From contig NMRB01002002.1 in NCBI GenBank assembly GCA_002633025.1, forward strand, positions 31,436 through 95,435: a stretch of 64,000 nucleotides of DNA. Reading direction: 5' to 3'. A program made the translations under genes and the position numbers. Source of the DNA: Notospermus geniculatus (lineage: Eukaryota; Nemertea; Pilidiophora; Heteronemertea; Lineidae). This document shows, in pieces, positions 41,201 through 53,200 of this stretch (position 1 is its first letter; every line of letters begins with the position of its first letter). The notes under the pieces were generated by a model. It searched no databases. It was given only the letters and a program-made list of their open reading frames with translations, and was not told the origin of the DNA.

Positions 41201-44200
41201 GAAAGCGTATAACTCTTGTGTCTGAACAGCTGAATCGTTATAAAAGCTAAAACTGTTTCCCGAACGTTATAAGGCTCTAGTGTGACCGCGGCTTTTGTCT
41301 GAACGCTTTACCTGTAACCGATTTAGCGAAAACGCATCCACTCGCGCATACGATAAGGCCGTGGCGCTACCGTGCTTGCCGTCGAAGCAGCACGGGAGTG
41401 TGGACGGCAAGGATGAACTGGACCGGTCTACCTTGTATCAGAGTTCTAACAAAATATAACATTAAAGTGTAAATCTGCCTTTTATTTTCAACTCGCTCTT
41501 GTAGATGACTTCGTTAAAACGTTTGGTGTCTGAACGCTTAACTTATATCCTTCGGGATAGAACGATATACATGTAAGCTAGTGTGAATGCGTGCATTTTT
41601 ACCGTTGGGAGACGGAGCGTTTTCCCTGGAACGATCTACGGAAAACGGTACGAAAACGTTTTAGGTGTGAACGCGGCTATAGTTTCCTAATATTAATTTC
41701 AAAGTGTTGATAAGATCAACTTATCAACTCATCCCCTCATTTCTCTTATACTTGGATTAATTCAGTGATATAGAGTTACACGCTGGTATATACAGTTTTT
41801 ACTGGTATATAAATAAGTCATGGATTCTATTTCTTTGAACAAAGAACAATTAGAGATTTATATTTTAATCCTGAAAGTCCACTTGCTTACACAAATATTT
41901 CTCAAATGTGGAAGGAAGTAAAGTCTGACAATAAACTTATCAAGTACAAAGAGGCTTCTGATTGGGCGCAAAAGAAAACCCCAAAGCGTTGAACACGGAA
42001 TCTGGCTGCTTGCTGCAGAGTGTAGGAAGAGGTTAGCCGATTTCTACACGATGCATTATGCATGAATTTTGGTCACTGTGATTTCGAGGTGAAGTACAGG
42101 CTATTCAAAACGTATGTCATGAGTTTATATGGGTGCGTTCTATGGGATTTCTCCAGTAGACACTTTAATCGGATAATAATAGCATGGAAAAAATGTATTA
42201 GGAAATTATTTAACATACCTTACAGAACGCGATCTGCGCTACTACCGATGATCTGCGGTGATACTGCCCCTGAAAATCAGCTCTTTTCTAGATTTCTGAA
42301 ATTTTTGAATAGCTCACTTAAGTCTGAAAATGAGGTTGTTAGAACCTGTGCGAATTTGATTATGAATGGCAGCAGATCATGTGTAGGGAAAAACATCAAT
42401 GTACTTTGTGAAAGGCTTAGGAGTGACAGGTACAGTCCTGAGGATAGCTCTGCAGCGAGGCAGCTTCGTAACGTCAGTACGAATGACACGGCAGAGGTTC
42501 TCAAAGATCTGATCTTAATGAGGGACACGAGGGATTATAGCATTTTCGACAGAAATGAATTGTTTGTGTGGATAAACTATCTGACTGTGCAGTAATTTAT
42601 AGACGGGATCACCCGCCCGCCCGCCATCATATAATATCTCATGGACGTGCTCTACTGCATGTGGTAGGGCCTTTATACTAGTATATATAATTTTTTTCAC
42701 TGTGTGTACCACACTCACCACTACTGTACATGTATATAACACATTCTGCACTTTTTTTATTGTACATTAGTACGAATAAAGAAATTATTACTCCCCCAGG
42801 CTTCAGCAGCCGTGTATTGGCATACAATACATTGGCATTGCATGATGGCGTATTTATACCAAAAATTCCGTCATAAGCGACAACCATACTATTAGAATAT
42901 GAATACACGCCAACTCTCAAACCTAATGTTCCTTCAACAACTGGGATATAGCTGAAACTATCGCCAGACATACACATGTTGGAAATAAGGGTCANTTGAA
43001 GATAGGTGTATAAAGGTATAGAGTGATACAAACGTCGGTGGAGTAGATATAAAGTAATAATAAAGTTATTCTGTTTCATTTTCGACAAGATAAATATTGT
43101 TTTCTGCAAATAATACCATTTTGAAAAAGAAGTTCGCGTCACGTGACAGACCAGCCCACCGACGATGACGTCAAGATTTTCAAGATGGCGATCTAGCGTC
43201 GATGGCAGTGTTAAAATTTTCGTCCAAGTATCAAAAAATTTCAACGCTGTCGTGGAGTATGCACACGTACGACAACTCTACCATGTCTACATCGGACTTG
43301 GAGGGCGACGGTTCGGTATTTGGCTACAACGCTAGGAAGTTAGCCTCATACAGATATCACATCACATCGACAAATTACATGTACTGCTCGGTAATCTTAT
43401 TCGTGAACTCCTTTCAAGGCAAGATGAACTTGCTTCCAAAAATTGGTCCGCTTTCGTCCAAGCATGGACCCATCCGCAGGCCACTCGACCACTGGACATC
43501 GCAACCTTCTCAGGTCCCTTGGCAGGTCTTTCTTCTTCTTGTCAAACAGCACGAGCACGAACTTGGTGAGGTTCTCATACCCACTCTTCTCTGATATCTC
43601 CGGCCAGTAGTTGGTTACGAAATCGCCTGTACAAATAACAAGGAATTTCTGAATATCAAATCCGTAATTTTTAACTTGTTTCCACAAAGGAATGAAGTCA
43701 TTGCCCGCTGACCACTGAAGGGTTATCCTCATTGAATGGTTGTAGAGCTTCTCCTCGATATACTTATTGACCCACGAGAGGGCAGCGGGGTCATGCATGT
43801 TGTACAAGATGAATGCGCCTGTCTTCTCCTTCGGTAGCGAGTTCATCCCCGCGAGTCCAGAAACCAACGAACGGCGCTCGGGATTACTAACAACACTTTG
43901 TTCATTTTCCTTGGCCAATTCCCGCCTCTCCAAACAGAAATATTTAATATTCACCCAGTTGCACCAAATAATTAATACAACTAGGACGACCAGGAGACAA
44001 AATCCGATAAAAAAGGCCAAAGCTATGTAAGGTATGTAAGCACTGCAGGTCCACCAATAGGGATTGAAATCAACTACCCTCGTACCAAAGATATTAATAG
44101 GTCCGCCGCAAGTGAGATGGTGTGCATCACGTATAACGCTTCCATTGTCGCTTCGGAGGAAGTTTGCAAAGCCGAATAAAGTACAGTCACAGTATAGAGG

Positions 44201-47200
44201 GTTTCGTTTTAGAAAAACTGATAACCCTTGTATTCCTGAAAATGCATCCTTCTCCACGTACATTATCTTGTTGCCTTGGAGGGCGATTCTCCCGTTCGCG
44301 GCAAGTTTGGGTAGTGATGACTTGAGAATATAACCTAAGTTGTTGTTCACCAAATTAAGTGTCCACACGTTCTTCAGACTCTTTATCATTGGCAAGAGCT
44401 CATTATTGAAATTTGTATCCGACAGGTAAAGACGTGTGAGTGAGTTAATTTGATCGTGAAAATACATAGCGAGGTTCTTTTTCAATTTTGTTGCCGATAC
44501 CTTTACGCCATGAAGGTCAACCAGCTTCAGTTTCTTGAGGCCAGCGAGGAATCCAAATGTCGACCTTGCAAACAAGTAAACATTTCTTGAAAAATTGATG
44601 TATTCTAAATTTGAAGCACCAGTCAACGACCCGTCTACCAATTTAAGGCGACTATTATCTGAAAGAATCAAGCCGCGTAGTTTTCCCAGTCCCAGAAATG
44701 TTCCATTTTCGATGTAGGAAATGCTGTTTTTATTCAAGAATAGGTTAAGCAAATTGCCAAGTCCCGAGAAGGTCCCAGTTTTCAGTTCCCTAATTTTGTT
44801 GTCATGCAAGAATAGGTTAAGCAAATTGCCAAGTCCCGAGAAGGTCCCAGTTTTCAGTTCCCTAATTTTGTTGTCATGCAGCAGAAGAGTCCGTAAGTGA
44901 AAAAGCCATGCAAATGTATTTCCCCCTATACGAGATATTCGGTTTCCATTTAATGCGAGGGTCTTGAGGTAATGTAGGCCTGTAAATGTCTCATTGGATA
45001 TGAAAGTCACGTTATTGCCCATCAAGTCAAGTAGCCAGAGTTCAGAAAGTCTCTTAAAAGTCTTTGGTGCAATTTTATCTATCGCACAATTCCTAATTCT
45101 GATCACCCTCAATCCAGAGGTGGAAGGAAAAATCGATGAACTTATTTCCGTCCGAGTTGCTGGTGAGCAATAACGAATATCCAATTCAACCAAATCGTTG
45201 CCATGATTCCTCATGTACTGCACAATTTTCTTGAAATCGCCATTTCGGCAGGATAGCCTTTTGCCGGAAGGATGCCCTGGGGACGGCGTGAGTTTGCACC
45301 CGGGGACGCCAATCCTTTCATTTTTTGAATACCTTTCGGGGTCGGTGATGGCTGAGCAGGAGTAGAGACAAACGAGAAGGCACGTCCACCAGATCATGTG
45401 CTTTCGTCTTCTTGTTAAGGAATCCTAAAATACCAGACGGATGGACGAAAATTAAGATACATGTAATATTGTGACATAGGATGAGGTCAGAATTTAATTC
45501 GGTGTGTGTTTAAAAATGTTAGGTGCGAGTGTAACCAACAAGCCGCCCATGAGCGATGCGCTCAGGTGACAATAGGGACCTTCAGCAAGGCTCCGTATCA
45601 TCTATCCGTGTATCACGTATGACGTATTGAGCTAATGCATTTTCTATCAAAGTCATACAGTTCATACTTTATTACTCATATTCATACTCGTTACTTTATT
45701 ACTACTTTGACTCATCAGTTTACTCTCTAAGAATACAGTTATTTCACCAATGTATTACCAGTGATTGGATCACAAGAAGCCAAGTGTTCTACTAATTTTA
45801 ACCAGTGACGGTATCAAAAGATCTAAATGTACATTATAGTATAATGTATAATATAATATTATAGTATAGATCTAATCATACTCACCATCAAGGAAAATGA
45901 TACTTCGAGCTTGTCATAAGACGCCATGGCAAGAAATGAAGATAAACATGTCATGTAGGTCATTTCCCCTCAACGCCTGATAAAAAAAAGTATCATCTCA
46001 TGATTTTCATGTGTTCGGGAAACTCCCACTTTATACCGCCCACATCGTTTTCCCAACATCTTCAGGTGACATGCCAACTGTGCATGAATCTCTTCTTAAT
46101 GAGCCCAACAGTATGCGTTAAGCCGAGCGCAGATCGACCTTGCGTCTGGAAGCAACTACGGGCAATGGCGTTTCCGGCAGCGGTGGGCGACTGGCTGGAA
46201 ACAGCAGCAACTGGTCAGTTGCTCAAACAGGTCGATGTGCACGCCACGGCAACGCTATTGCCGACCGTTGCCGCTAGTTCCAGCCAGTTGCTCATGTTCT
46301 ACTCGTTTTCCTGTTCTCTTCAGTCGCTGTCGATGCGCGCGCTCCGGATTGATTGGATTTTGTGCCACTTGTTGCCGCAATGACCAGTCGTAGTCGATGT
46401 GCGCGGTCCGCTCACATCGACAGACTGTTGCGTTCAGTTGCTTCCAGTCGCAAGGTCGATCTGCGCTCGGCTTTATGCGGATGTCAGGTCACACTGTGAT
46501 TGCCTGCGCTACGACGGAACAGTCGGCATCAAGTGTCGCAAGCACGGTCAGGTCACAAAAACGAAAATGTGTACGATCATCGTGGAATAAGCAGCATCAC
46601 TCGCGCAGGGAATCGTAACCGTGTTCAGGTCACCTGCGAATGGATTACGCCCGTCGGGGTGACACAGAAGTTGAATAGGTTCAACTTGCGGATGTCAGGT
46701 CGGCCTTGCGATGGCACAGAACAGGCGCAGGCTGACTTTTCTGGATCACTTTGCGTCTGAGGCACGACAGCGTGGAACAAATCAGTCGCCGATTTGGTGC
46801 GACATGACTGCAGTTGCGACTCACTTGCGACGAACGGGATCAGTCGCCGACCAAAAAGATCACAGCCACGACGAATCATGATCCCGACGGGCGTAATCCA
46901 GTCGCAGTCGACCTGACTTGAGTTACGACATCGTGCGATTATCCAAAACAATGAGCGAGCGGTCACGTGCCAGAACTGACAAATCAGCGCGAGGTAAAAA
47001 TGAAATGCGGTACCTACCGACAGCATGGAAGCTGCCATCTTGAACAAGTAACATGATCACAAGTCACATGACTTTTATGACTTCAATGTGCTACGATCTA
47101 GTCGCAGGTGACCTGAACACGGTTACGATTCGCTGCGCGCAGATGCCGCCTGTTCCAGGATGATCGTACGCATTTTTCGCTTTTGTGACCTGACCGTGCT

Positions 47201-50200
47201 TGCGATCCAGCTGATGCCGACGACTGTTCCGTCGTGGCGCAAGCAATCGCAGTGTGACCTGACATCCGCACGATCTTTTTGATCGGCAACTGATCCCGCA
47301 AGTGAGTCGCAACTGCAGTCATGTCACACCAGGGCCGACCGCACAGAAAGTCCGACAGTGCTACCGGCGCCTATCGGCAGTTAGTTATAACGCATTTTCC
47401 CATTAACTAAATCGCCGATAGGCACCGAAAGCACTATCGGACTTTCTGTGCGGTCGGCCCTGATCGGCGACTGATTTGTTCCACGCTGTCGTGCCTCAGA
47501 CGCAAAGTGATCCGGAAGAGACAGCGTGCGCCTGTTCTGTGCCATCGCAAGGTCGACCTGACATCCGCATAGGGTTTTGTAGGCCTATCTCGCAACGGCC
47601 GACGTAACATCTTTTGACCTTAATGCTATGTTCACACTATCACGAATCACGCCACGATTGAAATCGCGATCTTAATCGTGGAGTAATCGTGATGATCGTA
47701 CATGTCCTATCAGATCTTATCAGATCTTGAGGTCAGTTCGTGGCAATCGTATTGATCGTAAGAAAAATTTTGGACGTTTCAAAAATTTTGCTAGGTTTCT
47801 GATTGAAATCGCGATCTTAATCGTGGTGATCGTACATGTCCTATCAGATCTTATCAGACCTTGAGGTCAGTCTTGGCAATCGTATTGATCGTATTGAGTT
47901 GAAGCATGCCTCGCTTATGTCGCCCTACGCTGTGATAGAAATAGCGTCAACAAGTTGCAACTGGTAACTTATGTCGCCACCGAGTAGAAAAATACCGATC
48001 GGTCGCAACTACCTGGAACTTGTTTATCGCCGTCTTTTGAGTGCGCCGATTATCAGTTGCCAACTAGTTCTGACTGTACGTAAGGGCGACATAAGCGAGG
48101 CTGAAGAGTTAGTCACGCTATAACAGCACGCTGAACTTCTCAAGTGATGAAGGTATGGCGGCCATTTTGTTTCGACATAGTATCAGTCCAGCCTCGGTGT
48201 TATCACCGGCTATATATAGGTTGGACAGGAGACCAGTCTTATCAAGGTGGGGAGGGAGAGTGGGTCACCTAATGCATACAATCGGGCTTTAAATCAGGCT
48301 TTCTCTTTCAGCTAATATCTGGATTGCACCGAAGTTCTCGTTTATGCGTGGTGATTGTGTAAAAGCTGGTATTGATATCCTGACTACCACGGGCCTCAAC
48401 CTCAAAACATGCACTGACTCCTGCGAACAGGACAAGAAGTGTCTCGCTGTGCAGTTTTCAACACTTTCTGGCAATCCTTATTCCGGCGCTTGCATCCTCA
48501 AGACCTCTGACTGCGACGGGCACATGCAGTCTACTACCGAACTTCAGAAGCACATGTATGTGAGGTTTATACCACCAGCGGGTACAAGTAAGTATTACAC
48601 GCATTTACAGGGTCGTATTTAGCTTTTTGGTCCGGGGGGGGGGGCAGAAGACCACTTTTTGCCGTTTTTTGCCCAAACTCCGCATGAAAATCACGTTTTT
48701 GGTTGGCTCTGGGGGGGGGGGGCAACTGCCCCTTAGCCCCCCCCCCGCTAAATACGGCCCTGATTTACCCAATTCTTGAAGGGGTACTGTATTCTTTCCC
48801 TATTCTGTGCTAAATATACCCGCTTAAAGGCGCTGGACGTCCAAGTTGTAAACACTCACTCACTGGTTCTCTATCCACGCGACGCCTGCGGCGCTGCCAC
48901 CTATTGTCGGTGATTTGTACTGACGTGAATATCGTGAGTGAATTGCATTGGACCGGGCACCAGTCTAACGATCACTGGTGCTGCCACCTTCACGAAGGAA
49001 TAAAACTAGTTTGCTGGCCACTGTTTGTAAACAAACCAGTTTGTTTACAACTTGGACGTCCAGCTCCTTTAAGGGAGACCTCTATTGACAATGTTGTTAA
49101 ACTACCGCTTGTCAACATCACCATATTAAATGTGGAGTAATTCTCGCTCCGAGATGCATTGTGTATTGTAATCATACATTCGTCAATACTGAGGTGAAAG
49201 GCAAACTACGGTATTGGAGATTGTTGCAATCAAGCCGTGGCGCCGGCTGCTGACAAAACGTATCAATTGTGGCATGATGTGCTCGTTCGACCGATCGGTG
49301 GGCTTGAGAATCTGACTCTGACATGGATTGCAAGTAAAATACACTAAACATCAACATTCTGTCTTTCCATTGGCGATTTAAAAAACAATCATATTAGCCG
49401 TGGTTACACTACATAAAATCCTCGGTTTTTTTGCGGTCACACCTATGAATTGCCGGGCTTCAAGAAACCCGTGTCTGAAAAACACGGGTTTCTGGAACAC
49501 GGCAATCTCGCCGTGCTTTTCGAAATCCCCGTGTCTCATTAGTTCTTTAGCATGGCTACAGATGGCGCAGCCATTAAGTGACGTCGTTTTCGCGCCTCCA
49601 ACAATGTGGGCCAATAGAGAAATGACTGAAGAGTCGGTGCATGCAGCGCAACTGTCGCCGGGCGACTTAACTACATGTACAATGTAGTGGTGTGACGTCT
49701 CGCCGGGCTTTTCGCACACAGGGGTTTGACACGGGTCTGGAAACGGGTATTTTTAGTGTAACCACGGCTAATATTCCGCGAACGTATTCTACATTGCAGA
49801 TGATTGGGGACAAGCCAGTTACGATCACTACGCAGGCTTCTGCCCAACTGGGCCCGGAATTGACCAACAAAGCGTTGTCTCAACCGAAGCTACGGGCAAA
49901 CTGGCCGAGTGTAAAAAAGCCTGCGACCAAAACACCGCCTGCACCTCGTTCAAATTGATTACCATCGCGCCTGATAAAAATTTCCAATCGTGCACTCTAA
50001 GAAGTGGCCCCTGCCCGAAATTAATAACCAAAGAGTACAATATTATGTATTTCAAACGGGCAACTGGTAAAGGTACGTCTTGCTTTGCGGTAATAAAGTA
50101 AGAAGGGCCTATGTGGCAAACATGTAAACGATAGTGTGAACGTGCCAACATTTGAATCGAAAATGATAGTGTATGCACCACTCTTGGCGATACATGTAAA

Positions 50201-53200
50201 TGCATGCTCCCGTCCCGTCTGTTTCGTGTAGTATTTTTCCATTCCGCATAATTGCTTCAACCGAATGATGTAGTGCTTCTGTCATGTCTGTAGTGCTACT
50301 TTCCTCGAAGGTTACTATGGGCGGTTATAACCGCAAATAAAGACGTTACAAAATAAAGACGTCGCTGTAGTCATATTCTCTAGTCGTTGTGGTGATCTCC
50401 AATCGTAGCTAAGAAAGACATAAGGTGGCGCTGCAGTCGTCAAGACGAAGAATGACGAAAACACCCGAAGTGTTACGAATGATACAGCGCCACCTCACGT
50501 CTTTCTTAGCTACAACTAGAAATCGTCACAACGACCAGAGAATTATGACTACAACAACGTTTTTATTTTGTAACGTCTTTATTCGCGGTTATAACCGCCC
50601 ATAGGTTTCATTAACTTGTCGGGTCGGGAGAAGAGGCCGTGTTTCCGCAAGTTATACGTATCCACAGCGCTGTGCATGGAAGTTGACAATGCACATTCAT
50701 ATCCTGCAAGAAAGATACTTGAATGTACAATAGTTGCACAGCAGATACCCTACTGCTGACCTGCTGACCTACGTATAATTTTGGCTGCGTGTAGGCCTAC
50801 TACATGTAAGTGGTTACACCCATTTCAGACAAGACTTGGGTAGTTCCGAAGTACAAGTTCCACCAGGCAAAATGTACGGATGCCGACATTAAGAAACTAC
50901 CTGCCGTCAGCCTGAAGGCTTGCATTCACGCCTGCGAGAAAGACAAATATTGCGCATCGGTGAAGTTCCACGCAGTCGCCGGCAATCCGAATTCAGAATC
51001 CTGTGCCTTGAAGAGCAGTGACTGTCAAACGAAGGTGGCAAGCCCTCTGCCTGAAGATCGCTTGTACGTGCGAGTCAGACCAGGTAGGCCAACAGTTCTT
51101 GTGGAAGAAGATTTAAGCGGCGAATCCACTGTCGCAATTTGTGCTTGAGACGGGGTTGCGGTCCCTTGCGATCGCCTTATATGGCAATCGGAAGTCCTTA
51201 TAAGGTAACCGCAAGGGAACGCAACCGCGTCTCAAGCCAAAATCGCGACAGTGGATCACCCGCTTTAAGGGCCGATTTGACGGGCGTTTACATCGCGGCG
51301 ATTTTAACGCGGTTGGCGATATCGCATCCAAAACGCCCGTTAAAACCCCAAAAACGCCAACAGCGGGTGACATCGCCAACGAGAGAAAAAAGCCATGGTA
51401 GAACTCGATCAACAGTCGATCGACCTACGGAGCGATATCCGTTTTTACTGAGCGTTAAAAAAGTGGCGATTATCGCGGCGATAAAAACGCCCGTCAAAAC
51501 GGCCCTTNNNNNNNNNNNNNNNNNNNNNNNNNNNNNNNNNNNNNNNNNNNNNNNNNNNNNNNNNNNNNNNNNNNNNNNNNNNNNNNNNNNNNNNNNNNNN
51601 NNNNNNNNNNNNNNNNNNNNNNNNNNNNNNNNNNNNNNNNNNNNNNNNNNNNNNNNNNNNNNNNNNNNNNNNNNNNNNNNNNNNNNNNNNNNNNNNNNNN
51701 NNNNNNNNNNNNNNNNNNNNNNNNNNNNNNNNNNNNNNNNNNNNNNNNNNNNNNNNNNNNNNNNNNNNNNNNNNNNNNNNNNNNNNNNNNNNNNNNNNNN
51801 NNNNNNNNNNNNNNNNNNNNNNNNNNNNNNNNNNNNNNNNNNNNNNNNNNNNNNNNNNNNNNNNNNNNNNNNNNNNNNNNNNNNNNNNNNNNNNNNNNNN
51901 NNNNNNNNNNNNNNNNNNNNNNNNNNNNNNNNNNNNNNNNNNNNNNNNNNNNNNNNNNNNNNNNNNNNNNNNNNNNNNNNNNNNNNNNNNNNNNNNNNNN
52001 NNNNNNNNNNNNNNNNNNNNNNNNNNNNNNNNNNNNNNNNNNNNNNNNNNNNNNNNNNNNNNNNNNNNNNNNNNNNNNNNNNNNNNNNNNNNNNNNNNNN
52101 NNNNNNNNNNNNNNNNNNNNNNNNNNNNNNNNNNNNNNNNNNNNNNNNNNNNNNNNNNNNNNNNNNNNNNNNNNNNNNNNNNNNNNNNNNNNNNNNNNNN
52201 NNNNNNNNNNNNNNNNNNNNNNNNNNNNNNNNNNNNNNNNNNNNNNNNNNNNNNNNNNNNNNNNNNNNNNNNNNNNNNNNNNNNNNNNNNNNNNNNNNNN
52301 NNNNNNNNNNNNNNNNNNNNNNNNNNNNNNNNNNNNNNNNNNNNNNNNNNNNNNNNNNNNNNNTTTTTTTTCTTAAAAAAGAACAGTCTCTAAAAAACGT
52401 TAATTTTCAAAAAAGTAGATTTTTTGGATTTTTTTTCTCGACAAGTCAAGACAAGTGGGAAATGATCTCTATAAAAGATTTCATCCAGATGGTCATGAAA
52501 TGTCCCATCAATATCATGAAAAGCATTGTTTTTTTTAAATCTAAAGATGTCAATTTGCGAAATTGAACAAAATGTTGATTTTTTCAAAAATTTGCTTTGG
52601 AATTTTTAAACGGTTTTCATGGTTGATACTAGTGGGCCATAGAGAACAACTTCCAAGCAATAGTTTCTCTGGGCAATTTCTCTCAACTTTCTTCAAGTTA
52701 AAACCTGGTGTGCGTGGGCTTAAATCACGCAGTAGGGAGATTTAGAAATCAAACGATAAATTTAAACGTTAACGACAACGTTGAGTCCCCGGAACTTTGT
52801 GTAAAGTTACATATGGTATGATTTATGTTTTCCTGTATTGGTTGGACTCAATTGGACTTTCCACAATGATGCTTTCTGAGAGCAGTATTGTTCCATTTAC
52901 CATTATGCTACCCCTCTATTAGAACTCAGAAAATTTTTATGACATCGACTCGCGTCGACGTAAGTTGGATATTTGCGATTTATGCGCACTTCCGATTACG
53001 AGTCAAAATTATTCTGCCACAAAGTTATGGCATTTTACGATTTGCAAACGTCTATCAAATCGTTTTTATCAAGGTTGCCCATAGCGGACTGTAATTCATT
53101 CTCGTAGTTGAAGTCGGAGTCGGAAAGCTGCGCATCTTCTCTAGTGTATTGTTTGCACCTGGTTTCAGAGGTTTGGAAACTCGATGGCTATGACCATTAC

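Noticed and set aside
46000-47322. Several ORFs of 63-140 codons on both strands
   Set aside because: They are mirror images within a large palindromic element and show no domain.
51139-52566. A 475-codon open frame on the plus strand
   Set aside because: Most of it is translated N; the ends are palindromic element and AT-rich intron.
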